A DNA stretch of 8,515 bases from Clostridia bacterium (GCA_017938055.1 JAGBCG010000201.1:1-8515), one strand, 5' to 3'. Numbered from the stretch's first letter, positions 1 through 5,830 are shown. The notes: a model not told the origin generated them from the letters alone. Program-made: numbers and translations.

Positions 1-345
1 GCAGTTCTTTTTCCAATTGTCTGGGGAATCCTCTATGTCATTATGGGAATTTCGATTGCCATGATTCTCTTAAAAGGCAGAAGTGAGGGGATTTATACCG
101 TTCCCTGTGTCAAGATATATGCCCTTCAGCTTGCTGTAAACTTCTTCTGGAGCATAATTTTATTTAATATGCAGAACTTTTTACTGTCACTTGTGTGGCT
201 ATTGTTTCTTCTTGTGCTTGTCATTATACAGGTTTTCAAGTTTTACCGTATTTGCAAGCTGTCGGCATACTTACAGATACCTTATATTTTATGGCTGGTA
301 TTTGCAGCTGTATTAAATTATTCGATTTTCACGTTAAACGGTTGA
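1..345 (+). CDS. TspO/MBR family membrane protein, 3' part (start lies outside the window)
   Basis: The frame is open from base 1 and gives 114 residues ending at TGA 343-345; the N-terminus is missing. TspO proteins are usually about 150-160 residues with five membrane helices, so roughly the last three to four helices are seen. Family marks visible are the NFFWS motif in the second third (family pattern NxxWSxxFF), hydrophobic helices around it, and the C-terminal signature AYLQIPYILWLVFAAVLNY, close to the family pattern of a Tyr-Leu-x-Pro-Tyr-x-x-Trp helix ending in a Leu-Asn-Tyr. Family members sit in the membrane and bind porphyrins or other hydrophobic ligands; the ligand here is unknown. 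An internal ATG at 43 is not a credible start because the homologous reading continues upstream of it. YitT follows 80 bp downstream on the same strand with no clear terminator between, so co-transcription is possible. Confidence 0.9.
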   Translation, partial: AVLFPIVWGILYVIMGISIAMILLKGRSEGIYTVPCVKIYALQLAVNFFWSIILFNMQNFLLSLVWLLFLLVLVIIQVFKFYRICKLSAYLQIPYILWLVFAAVLNYSIFTLNG

Positions 346-425
346 TTATGTGCCATTATTGAAACAGGAATAGAAAATGTGACTGCCTGCTCCATTGAAA
401 CATCAGACTTTGCAGAGGTTATATT

Positions 426-1304
426 ATGAACAAGGAAAAACAAATTAACAACATTAATTCAATACTCAAAAAAAGCAGCCTTAATATTCCTATGCTGCTT
501 TGCGGCATTATCATTACGAGCCTTGCCGTTTCTCTTTTAACACTTCCAAATAAGATAGTAGCCGGTGGTGTTTCGGGTTTATCAACTTTACTTTACTATA
601 CACTAAAAATCGAGCCGGGACTGTCGAATGCCGCAATAAATATTTTTCTGCTGCTGATTGGTTTAAGAGTTCTGGGCAAGCGTTTTATCATTGCTACAGG
701 TGCTTCTTCATTATTGCTGTCACTGTTTGTACAGATATTCACTCTCTTTCCGCCCATTACTCAAAATCCGCTTCTGGCAAGTGTTTTTGGCGGATTGCTT
801 TATGGCTTGGGCGTGGGACTTGCTCTTGCTTCCGGCGGCTCTACGGGAGGTACTGATATCTTAGGACGTCTGCTTCAGAATAAATTTTCCTATCTTCCCA
901 TATGTCAGCTTATTATGATTGTTGACGGTATTATTATTTTTCTCTCTCTTGTCTTCTTTGGAGATACCGAGCTTGCTCTGTATGGCATTATTACTCTTAT
1001 GATTACTACTTTTTCTATGGATACTCTCATTCGCAAGCTCAATGTTTCAAAGCTTGCTTTTGTTGTTACTAATAAAGGTGATGAAATTGCATCTACATTG
1101 GTTGAAACCTCTCATAGAGGCGTTACTGTCATTGATTCCTCGGGTGCTTATACCCGTGAAAAAAATAAAATGCTCGTCTGTGCTCTTAAAAATAACGAAT
1201 TGCCTGCTTTTCAACATAAAATCCTTCAAATTGACCCTAATGCCTTCATTATCTTCTCTGAATCCTCTCAAATTATTGGCAACGGCTTCCATGTCTACAG
1301 ATAA
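426..1304 (+). CDS. YitT family membrane protein (DUF161 plus C-terminal DUF2179)
   Basis: This 292-residue protein has the normal length and order of the YitT family. A multi-helix membrane part (about residues 20-200) includes the conserved LPNKIVAGGVSGLS stretch (40-53) and the glycine-rich ASGGSTGGTDILGRLL motif (135-150). A soluble C-terminal DUF2179 domain follows (about 207-290), with SHRGVTVIDSSGAYT (229-243) and IDPNAFIIFSES (269-280) matching the usual 'RGVT..GAYT' and 'DPNAF' pattern. The protein is expected in the cytoplasmic membrane; the transported substrate of the family is not established. The ATG at 426 follows AGAGG at 414-418 with a 7-base gap. The 3' third uses strikingly many T-ending codons. 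The stop codon TAA (1302-1304) directly abuts a perfect 14-bp inverted repeat. Confidence 0.93.
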   Translation: MNKEKQINNINSILKKSSLNIPMLLCGIIITSLAVSLLTLPNKIVAGGVSGLSTLLYYTLKIEPGLSNAAINIFLLLIGLRVLGKRFIIATGASSLLLSLFVQIFTLFPPITQNPLLASVFGGLLYGLGVGLALASGGSTGGTDILGRLLQNKFSYLPICQLIMIVDGIIIFLSLVFFGDTELALYGIITLMITTFSMDTLIRKLNVSKLAFVVTNKGDEIASTLVETSHRGVTVIDSSGAYTREKNKMLVCALKNNELPAFQHKILQIDPNAFIIFSESSQIIGNGFHVYR

Positions 1305-1337
1305 CTTACTTTCTCTTTACTGAAAAGAGAAAGTAAG
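1305..1337 (+). repeat. 14-bp perfect inverted repeat directly after the YitT stop
   Basis: The arms 1305-1318 (CTTACTTTCTCTTT) and 1324-1337 (AAAGAGAAAGTAAG) are perfectly complementary around a 5-base loop. A third, imperfect copy of the right arm (CAAAGAGAAAAGA) begins at 1338. There is no T-tract after the stem, so it is not a canonical intrinsic terminator, although it could end or protect the YitT message. From memory, similar stem-plus-third-copy sequences (TTACTTTCTYTT...AAGAAAGTAAxCAAAGAAAG) recur downstream of genes in quite unrelated bacteria; this cannot be verified here. Confidence 0.75.
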
Positions 1338-1400
1338 CAAAGAGAAAAGATTTTCGCAGGCACTTTTATAGTAAAAAAAGCTTTTGATGCCCGTAAAAAC

Positions 1401-1436
1401 GTCCGTGAGTCAAACAACGACTCACGGACTATCTTT
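1401..1436 (+). terminator. Candidate intrinsic terminator after YitT
   Basis: A perfect 11-bp stem (GTCCGTGAGTC at 1401-1411, GACTCACGGAC at 1419-1429) closes a 7-base loop and is followed by the weak T-rich tail TATCTTT. The strong stem and its place downstream of YitT favour a terminator, but the tail is poor, so it may equally be part of the repeat cluster. Confidence 0.45.
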
Positions 1437-1452
1437 CACCCGAACCTAAAAT

Positions 1453-1588
1453 TGTCATTCTGAGCGTAGCAAAGCGAAGTCGAAGAATCTGTTATGTGAG
1501 TATTTGCACTTAGCACTGCCTGTGCAGAAAGCAAAGCTTTACAGATCCTTCGGCTTCGGCACTTTATGTGCCTTCGCTCAGGATGACA
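1453..1588. repeat. 136-bp imperfect palindromic element, MITE/REP-like
   Basis: The ends TGTCATTCTGAGCG (1453-1466) and CGCTCAGGATGACA (1575-1588) are complementary at 13 of 14 positions with one G-T. Inside, CGAAGAATCTGT (1481-1492) pairs with ACAGATCCTTCG (1541-1552), again with one G-T. The whole element can therefore fold into a long two-tier hairpin. The 'TGTCATTCTGAGCG...GAAGAATCT...AGATCCTTCG...CGCTCAGGATGACA' pattern is one I recognise as a widely dispersed intergenic repeat in many bacterial genomes. It codes for nothing. It lies between the convergent ends of YitT and the DUF4432 gene and may terminate transcription from either side. Confidence 0.75.
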
Positions 1589-1631
1589 GACAGAGCCTTA
1601 TAAAAAGTAACAATAAAAAAATATTCAAACT

Positions 1632-2603
1632 TTAGTTTTGCTCTGTGAAATTAAATTTCAGAGAATGAGTTTTGCTCTCATCAGGAGCAAGGAATTGAAG
1701 CACGCCCTGTTTTCTCATAACATCTCTGCCATCTGGGTGACAGTTACCCGGTTCAAGTCCCATTACATATTCATATTCACCCATCATCTTCCACTGAGTA
1801 AAGAACGGAAGCTGGTTTGTATCATAAGTCAAAGACACGCCCTTACGGATTTTAGGATTTGTTATAGACACTGTAGCAATTCCCGTCATTTTATGATAAA
1901 AGCACATTTCTTCATAGTCTGCATCAGGCTTTTGCGACTCAAGGCAAACAGACAAACCACTTTCCGAATGAGCGTTTCTTGGCGTTACGCTTTCAGAGGG
2001 AATTTCAATTATACTGTCCTCCGACAAGAGAGGATACCCCATATTACAGTGATACAGCATTTCAAAGGGAGTGCTTTTAGAGCCGATATTTATCACCTTA
2101 TCGGTAAGCGTTACGCAATTTTCATTTAAATCCACGCAATACTGTCTTTCAAGAAGCATTTTTCTATCAAAAATCGCCGCATCTCTGACAGTAAGCTCTA
2201 TATACAGTTTTCCGTCCTTTTCATAATACATATGTTTTTCACAAGGAATATTCGATATTGTTCCATGAAGTGGCAAATCTTCACCCTCATCATTACATGG
2301 ACTTCCCACCGCCCAAAGACCACAGGTTGTAATAAAGCCTGCCGTAAAGGATTTAAGAAAGCCTGCTCCATTACGGTCATAATAAGACGGATGAACATAT
2401 CCACAGGGAGCAAAATATCCAAGGTTATCTCCCTTAAAGGTAACTCTTGACAAATCTCCGCATCTGTCAAGGCTTATCTGAACCTCAAGACCTTTTCCGT
2501 TTCTCACAAGCAAAAATCTCATGCCGTCGCCTTTTCCGCCGCAAAGACGGTATTCTTCAACACCGTATATCTGATTAGGGTTTCCTATATACTTGTTATT
2601 CAT
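1632..2603 (-). CDS. DUF4432 family protein, aldose 1-epimerase-like
   Basis: The 323 residues have the length and motifs of the DUF4432 group of the galactose-mutarotase fold. Candidate active-site residues are His113 in PLHG, His185 in LYHCNMGYPLL (183-193) and Glu284 in MGLEPGN (281-287); in aldose 1-epimerases a His pair and a Glu do the acid-base chemistry of anomer interconversion. There is no signal peptide, so it is cytoplasmic. Its ATG (2601-2603) overlaps the kinase stop as ATGA, and an AGAGAGG at 2611-2617 (7-base gap) lies inside the kinase gene, which shows translational coupling. Pairing with an FGGY kinase suggests it supplies the right anomer of the sugar that is phosphorylated. 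The substrate is not evident, and some DUF4432 proteins may do something other than mutarotation. Confidence 0.88.
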   Translation of the reverse strand: MNNKYIGNPNQIYGVEEYRLCGGKGDGMRFLLVRNGKGLEVQISLDRCGDLSRVTFKGDNLGYFAPCGYVHPSYYDRNGAGFLKSFTAGFITTCGLWAVGSPCNDEGEDLPLHGTISNIPCEKHMYYEKDGKLYIELTVRDAAIFDRKMLLERQYCVDLNENCVTLTDKVINIGSKSTPFEMLYHCNMGYPLLSEDSIIEIPSESVTPRNAHSESGLSVCLESQKPDADYEEMCFYHKMTGIATVSITNPKIRKGVSLTYDTNQLPFFTQWKMMGEYEYVMGLEPGNCHPDGRDVMRKQGVLQFLAPDESKTHSLKFNFTEQN

Positions 2604-4069
2604 ATCATAGCCTCTCTGACAGGTGTGAGAGCTGTATAAAGCTTACTGTATGCGTTATAAAGCTTTGCATACTTGTTTGCCATATCAGGTCTTGGACTAA
2701 ACACCTTGTCTTCCTTTACAAATATTTTCTTTGCTTCTTCAAGGTCCTTATAAAGACCAATAGCCGTTCCTGCAATCATACATATTCCGCAAGCACCCGC
2801 TTCCTTTGCTTTAAGGGTACAGATTTGACGGTTAAGTATATCTGCCTTTATCTGAAGCCACACATCACTTGCCGCACCGCCGCCTGTTGCATACAGCTTT
2901 TCAGGAACGATTCCCGCTTTCTCAAGGCCCTCAAGGTTTACAAGCATATCATATGTAACGCCCTCCATGATAGCTTTGTAAATATCAATATAATCATGCT
3001 CAAGAGTAAGACCTATAAATGCTGCCTTTGAGTAAATATCCATATACGGATTTCCTGAGCCTGCAAAGTGTGGCATTACCAGAATTCCTGACGGCTCGCT
3101 CTTTACTCTCTTATCAAGCTCTTTATATGATTTTTCTGCCGAAACATTATCCCTGAACCACTTTATTGCAGCTCCTCCCGTATATGAAACGGCATAGCAC
3201 ACATATGTTCCGTCAACGGCATAAGGAACAACCGAATATCTGTCCTCATAAATCTGCTCATTTTCAGGCACCTTGTCAAAAACCGGTGTAATACACTCAA
3301 CCGTGCCCGTTCCGTCAACTGCATTTCCCGATTTTAGAATTCCACAGCCCACTGCCGCCGCAACCTGATCCTGACAGCCACACACTATCTTTATGCCGCC
3401 CTCAATTCCAAGCTCATCACAGATGCTTTTCTTTATTTCTCCCGCAACTGTGCCTGTTTTTACAGGTGTTGACAAAATGGCTTTATCAATTCCTGCCATG
3501 TTCAGAATTTCATCACTCCAGCACTTGTTTCTTATATCAAAGCACTGACTTCTTGAAGCAAGAGAGTAGTCTATTACGGCATTTCCCGTAAGGCAGTAGC
3601 ATATAAAATCCGTCATCTGAAGTACGTGCTTTACTTTTGAGAATATTTGCGGTTCATTTTCCTTAAGCCAGAGCATTTTGGCAAGTCCGTACATACTGTG
3701 CATTTTAACACCTGTAATGTATGTAAGCTTATCCTCACCGAATTTTTTTGCAAACTCTCTGCCCTGTTCATCACCTCTGTGATCGGTATAAAGAAGACCG
3801 GGGTAAAGGATGTTGTCGTTTTCATCAAGCATTGCAAAGGTTTCGCCAAAGCTCGTAACGCCCAAAGCTTCAAGCTTATATTCGCCCGCAGCCTTTTTAA
3901 GCACCTCTTTTACACTTTGAAGAATAAGTGCACAGTCAATTTCATGTCCGCTTGAATCACGCTTTGATGGATACTCACAATAGTAGTTGGAAACATAGTT
4001 TCCCTCAGTGTCATACACGCTGATTTTACAGCCTGTAGTTCCTAAATCAAGTCCGCCAAGATACATCAT
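2600..4069 (-). CDS. FGGY-family carbohydrate kinase (xylulokinase-like)
   Basis: About 489 residues, normal for FGGY sugar kinases, which transfer phosphate from ATP to a sugar or polyol in the cytoplasm. The N-terminal phosphate-binding motif LDLGTTG lies at about residues 7-13, TSFGETFA at 72-79 and TDHRGDEQ at 95-102 (the region of the substrate-contacting Asp and Arg). MTDFICYCLTG follows at about 152-162, GCQDQVAAAVGCG near 231-243 with Asp234 as likely catalytic base, and the C-terminal nucleotide-binding ATGGGAASDVWLQ at about 394-406. Substrate cannot be assigned; xylulose, ribulose or a related sugar are options. Start choice is uncertain: GTG (4070-4072), ATG (4067-4069) and ATG (4064-4066) are consecutive codons behind GAGGAG at 4080-4085; I use the first ATG, with a 10-base gap. 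It overlaps the downstream epimerase gene by ATGA and lies 94 bp downstream of the serine hydrolase on the same strand. Confidence 0.92.
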   Translation of the reverse strand: MMYLGGLDLGTTGCKISVYDTEGNYVSNYYCEYPSKRDSSGHEIDCALILQSVKEVLKKAAGEYKLEALGVTSFGETFAMLDENDNILYPGLLYTDHRGDEQGREFAKKFGEDKLTYITGVKMHSMYGLAKMLWLKENEPQIFSKVKHVLQMTDFICYCLTGNAVIDYSLASRSQCFDIRNKCWSDEILNMAGIDKAILSTPVKTGTVAGEIKKSICDELGIEGGIKIVCGCQDQVAAAVGCGILKSGNAVDGTGTVECITPVFDKVPENEQIYEDRYSVVPYAVDGTYVCYAVSYTGGAAIKWFRDNVSAEKSYKELDKRVKSEPSGILVMPHFAGSGNPYMDIYSKAAFIGLTLEHDYIDIYKAIMEGVTYDMLVNLEGLEKAGIVPEKLYATGGGAASDVWLQIKADILNRQICTLKAKEAGACGICMIAGTAIGLYKDLEEAKKIFVKEDKVFSPRPDMANKYAKLYNAYSKLYTALTPVREAMI

Positions 4070-4119
4070 CACAATTTCTCTCCTCTTTTTATATTTCCAT
4101 TAAATTTTTTATATATTTT

Positions 4120-4150
4120 CCGCACCTGTTGTTGTGCGGTATTTTTATTT
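4120..4150 (+). terminator. Hairpin with T-tract, oriented against the flanking genes
   Basis: CCGCAC (4120-4125) and GTGCGG (4134-4139) form a 6-bp GC-rich stem followed on the plus strand by TATTTTTATTTT. It has terminator form only in the rightward direction, whereas both flanking genes run leftward. On the minus strand an A-rich stretch follows, so it should not stop hydrolase transcripts entering the kinase gene. It may block antisense transcription or be a leader hairpin for the kinase message. Confidence 0.35.
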
Positions 4151-4163
4151 TCATACTCCGGTA

Positions 4164-5294
4164 TTAAAGCTCAAGTGCCTTATAAATGTGATCCCGCAAA
4201 GCAGGATGACCTATGTGATACATATAACCGCAGTCCCTTACGTTCTGAGCGTAGTAAACACCCACCTGATTGTCAGGATCTATTAAAACGTACGCACTTG
4301 CAGCACCGTCCCAGCCAAATTCACCCACCGGGCTTTTTGCGTGCTGGGCGTTCTTATCCACCATAGTCCTAACTCCAAGTCCGTAACTGTAGCCAAGCAT
4401 GCGTCTGATAAATTTCCGTTCTACATTATATGGAAGATGATTCTTTCTCATAAGGTCAACAGTTTCTCTTTTTAACAGCTGATACCCGTCTTTTGAAGTT
4501 CCTCCAAGGCTCATCGCACAAACAAACTTCATATAGTCGTCGGTACAGCAAATCATACCTGCACCACCGCTGTCGTGGTTTGGTGAAAGGGTATACTCGC
4601 ACTTCAGTGGAATTTTTCTGCACTTTTTTTCACCGTTATCATATAAATACTGTGTTGCAAAAAGCTTTTCATCAAGTCCGTCAGCATGAAAGCAAGTACG
4701 TGTCATGCCAAGAGGCACAAAAATATTCTTTTTCTGATATTCACAAAACCTCATATCCGTTACCGCCTCCACAACTCCCGCAAGAATGTCATGGCAAAGA
4801 CTGTATAGAAAATCTGTGCCCGGCTCAAAGTGCAGCGGAAATTCAGAAAGGGCTGCAGCAAGTTCCCTTGAAGTAAAATTTGGGTTTTTCCCACGAAGTT
4901 TATCTACAGCCTCGCAGTAAATGTTGTAATCATATCCCGCCGTCATTGTAAAAAGATGCTTTACCGTCATAACATTTTTAGCTTTGACTACTCCATCCGG
5001 CGTTGAAATTTTTATATTTTCAAATTCGGGAATATATCTGCTTACAGGAGCATCAAGCTCAAGAAGTCCTCTTTCCACCAATCTTAGAGCTCCCGCACAT
5101 GTTACAGGCTTTGTGGCGGAAAAGATATAGTAAAGCTCGTTCCCATTTATTTTTTTACCTGTTTCTATGTCATCTATTCCAAGCTGCTTTCGGTACACAG
5201 TCTGTCCTTTGTATGTAACAGCCAAGTCACATCCATATAAGCCATAGTACCAAAGGTGTTCGTCAAGGAATTTATCAAGTGTTGAAAAATCCAT
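4164..5294 (-). CDS. Serine hydrolase of the beta-lactamase family (PF00144, class C-like fold)
   Basis: The 376 residues show the order of the penicillin-binding/serine esterase fold. Ser59-Ala-Thr-Lys62 is the SxxK nucleophile motif, inside YIFSATKPVTCAGALRLVE. Tyr164-Ser165 lies in DFLYSLCHDILAGVVEAVT, where the usual YxN reads Tyr-Ser-Leu. A glycine-rich GEFGWDGAASAYVLIDP (325-341) replaces the KTG/HxG triad element. No signal peptide or membrane helix is seen, so it is probably cytoplasmic. That argues against a cell-wall or true antibiotic-hydrolysing role and for an esterase, amidase or peptidase; the substrate is unknown. The loss of Asn in YxN is worth noting because it normally contacts the substrate. 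ATG at 5292-5294 follows GGGAGGA (5303-5309) with an 8-base gap. It is the first gene of the leftward set with the FGGY kinase and DUF4432 protein, so it may release a sugar or aglycone for them. Confidence 0.88.
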   Translation of the reverse strand: MDFSTLDKFLDEHLWYYGLYGCDLAVTYKGQTVYRKQLGIDDIETGKKINGNELYYIFSATKPVTCAGALRLVERGLLELDAPVSRYIPEFENIKISTPDGVVKAKNVMTVKHLFTMTAGYDYNIYCEAVDKLRGKNPNFTSRELAAALSEFPLHFEPGTDFLYSLCHDILAGVVEAVTDMRFCEYQKKNIFVPLGMTRTCFHADGLDEKLFATQYLYDNGEKKCRKIPLKCEYTLSPNHDSGGAGMICCTDDYMKFVCAMSLGGTSKDGYQLLKRETVDLMRKNHLPYNVERKFIRRMLGYSYGLGVRTMVDKNAQHAKSPVGEFGWDGAASAYVLIDPDNQVGVYYAQNVRDCGYMYHIGHPALRDHIYKALEL

Positions 5295-5309
5295 TTTTTA
5301 TATCCTCCC

Positions 5310-5326
5310 GTCACACTTTGTGTGAC
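5310..5326 (-). repeat. 7-bp hairpin just upstream of the hydrolase ribosome binding site
   Basis: GTCACAC (5310-5316) and GTGTGAC (5320-5326) are perfectly complementary around a 3-base loop. In the leftward message the stem ends immediately before the GGGAGGA site, so it could influence access of the ribosome. Confidence 0.6.
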
Positions 5327-5349
5327 TCTCTCCTTATTCAAAGCAGAGC

Positions 5350-5469
5350 TATAAATTGCCTTTATAATGCACGAAGTGCAATTCATGAGCCGCAAGGCTC
5401 AATTCATGAAACTGCAGATTTCAATTCATGCCGTAAGGCAATTCAATGAGTTTGCTTTGCAAACTCATT
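5350..5469 (-). repeat. Array of short, different hairpins joined by a fixed ATTCA spacer
   Basis: Five hairpins lie head to tail on the plus-strand reading: TGCAC/GTGCA (5368-5380), TGAGCC/GGCTCA (5386-5401), TGAAA/TTTCA (5407-5423), TGCC/GGCA (5429-5440) and an 11-bp AATGAGTTTGC/GCAAACTCATT (5445-5469). Exact ATTCA spacers sit between them at 5381-5385, 5402-5406, 5424-5428 and 5441-5445. A further hairpin, TATAAA/TTTATA (5350-5366), lies at the left end without the spacer. Stem sequences differ while the TG...CA stem ends and the spacer are constant. The array fills most of the leader between the minus-strand promoter candidate and the serine hydrolase. Loops read GAA, GCAA, GTAA on the plus strand (two are GNRA type). 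Its function is unknown. Confidence 0.85.
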
Positions 5470-5495
5470 ATACCACACTCAAGTATATTTTTCAA
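5467..5495 (-). promoter_or_regulatory. Promoter candidate for the serine hydrolase operon
   Basis: On the minus strand TTGAAA (5490-5495) and a perfect TATAAT (5467-5472) are separated by 17 bases, close to the sigma-A consensus. Transcription would start near 5460, giving a leader of about 165 nt. The -10 box overlaps the outer arm of the 11-bp hairpin at 5445-5469, so the RNA would begin inside that palindrome. Confidence 0.65.
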
Positions 5496-5501
5496 GTATA
5501 T
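5479..5501. promoter_or_regulatory. Direct repeat across the -35 box, possible operator
   Basis: TCAAGTATAT occurs at 5479-5488 and again at 5492-5501, a 13-bp period. The second copy covers most of the minus-strand -35 box and the first lies in the promoter spacer. Such placement is typical of a repressor or activator site, but no cognate regulator is recognisable in the window. Confidence 0.35.
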
Positions 5502-5518
5502 ACGCTTTAAATTTATGC

Positions 5519-5547
5519 TTGACAAACGTTGTAAAACGGAGTATAAT
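5519..5547 (+). promoter_or_regulatory. Consensus promoter of the tRNA-Thr locus
   Basis: A perfect TTGACA (5519-5524) and perfect TATAAT (5542-5547) stand 17 bases apart. The first tRNA-like sequence begins at 5558, where a short leader would end. The promoter is divergent from the hydrolase promoter, with only 23 bp between the two -35 boxes. Confidence 0.85.
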
Positions 5548-5557
5548 ACATAAGCAT

Positions 5558-5603
5558 GCTGGTGTAGCACAGTTGGTAGTGCATTTGATTCGTAATGAGT
5601 AGG
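5558..5603 (+). pseudogene. 5'-half tRNA-Thr copy, 3' half lost
   Basis: Positions 1-46 align with the intact tRNA-Thr at 5711 at 39 of 46 bases. The acceptor 5' strand GCTGGTG, a fully paired D stem (GCAC/GTGC) and the anticodon loop TTCGTAA with anticodon CGT are present. The 3' side of the anticodon stem (TGAGT against TTTGA) no longer pairs, and no T arm or acceptor 3' strand follows. It sits right behind the perfect promoter, so it is probably transcribed as the 5' part of the tRNA precursor. It is either a degenerate tandem copy or one side of a recombination scar. Confidence 0.7.
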
Positions 5604-5710
5604 TTGCCCCTAAAAAATCAGTAGGTCGCACTAAAACATTGAAATCTCAACCACGAGGCAAACAGCAACCATAACATTTTATAAAAAAGGGGTCAAAACC
5701 CCTTATATAT
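5604..5710 (+). other. Scar between the two tRNA-Thr copies
   Basis: No gene is supported here. At the left edge an imperfect tandem repeat of about 22 nt reads AATGAGTAGGTTGC...CTAAAA (5594-5615) then AATCAGTAGGTCGC.CTAAAA (5616-5636). In one frame a stretch of 23 sense codons ends at a TAA near 5671-5674, has no start codon and begins right after an in-frame TAG. It could be a remnant of a gene tail or chance. Confidence 0.5.
5681..5704 (-). terminator. Leftward intrinsic terminator candidate
   Basis: On the minus strand AAGGGG, a 6-base loop and CCCCTT are followed by further T residues (six consecutive T in total, 5683-5688). The plus strand lacks a T-tract after the stem, so it would act only on leftward transcripts coming from the accessory side, keeping them out of the tRNA and hydrolase promoters. 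Confidence 0.45.
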
Positions 5711-5786
5711 GCTGGTGTGGCGTAGTTGGTAGCGCAATTGATTCGTAATCAATAGGCCAGGGGTTCAAGTCCCCTTACCAGCTCCA
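5711..5786 (+). tRNA. tRNA-Thr(CGT)
   Basis: The 76-nt cloverleaf is complete. The acceptor stem is GCTGGTG with TACCAGC (one G-T pair) and the D stem GCGT/GCGC. The anticodon stem is ATTGA/TCAAT with loop TTCGTAA, so the anticodon is CGT, reading ACG (Thr). The variable loop is AGGCC and the T arm is AGGGG-TTCAAGT-CCCCT. The discriminator T and CCA are encoded (5783-5786). A strong terminator follows directly. It is probably transcribed from the promoter at 5519-5547, as the second part of a precursor that also contains the 5'-half copy; no closer promoter is evident. Confidence 0.96.
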
Positions 5787-5819
5787 AATCCCATCTGATG
5801 TATGTCAGATGGGATTTTT
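5787..5819 (+). terminator. Intrinsic terminator of the tRNA-Thr transcript
   Basis: AATCCCATCTGA (5787-5798) pairs perfectly with TCAGATGGGATT (5805-5816) around a 6-base loop. The last two T of the stem run into TTT (five T in all, 5815-5819). It starts on the base after the encoded CCA. Confidence 0.9.
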
Positions 5820-5830
5820 GTTGCCCAAAT

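Larger units (their letters stand above)
1305..1631. other. 327-bp gene-free interval between convergent genes
   Basis: No supported coding region lies here. The interval holds the 14-bp inverted repeat, the 11-bp hairpin and the 136-bp palindromic element listed separately. The remaining 1589-1631 is A/T-rich. On the minus strand, downstream of the DUF4432 stop, it gives T-runs without a clear preceding hairpin. Confidence 0.7.

Noticed and set aside
1638..2129. 163-codon plus-strand frame opposite the DUF4432 gene
   Set aside because: It lies antisense to a well-supported gene, resembles no family, and has no ribosome binding site or operon context.
4493..4876. 127-codon plus-strand frame opposite the serine hydrolase
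   Set aside because: It is a shadow of the hydrolase frame, which carries clear SxxK motifs; the antisense product looks random.
4164..5294. Antibiotic-resistance beta-lactamase
   Set aside because: The protein lacks a signal peptide and the YxN motif is changed to YSL; the PF00144 fold covers many esterases and peptidases, and the gene sits with sugar genes.
5174..5395. 73-codon minus-strand frame running through the hairpin array into the hydrolase gene
   Set aside because: It overlaps the hydrolase start in another frame, its possible ATGs come from the repeat spacers, and no ribosome binding site precedes it. Two ATGAATTGA start-stop mini-frames in the spacers were dismissed for the same reason.
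5350..5469. CRISPR-like array
   Set aside because: Only a 5-nt spacer is constant, units are 12-23 nt, and each unit is self-complementary; there are no identical 25-40 nt repeats and no cas gene.
5558..5603. Second functional tRNA-Thr
   Set aside because: The 3' side of the anticodon stem does not pair and there is no T arm or acceptor 3' strand before the intact tRNA.
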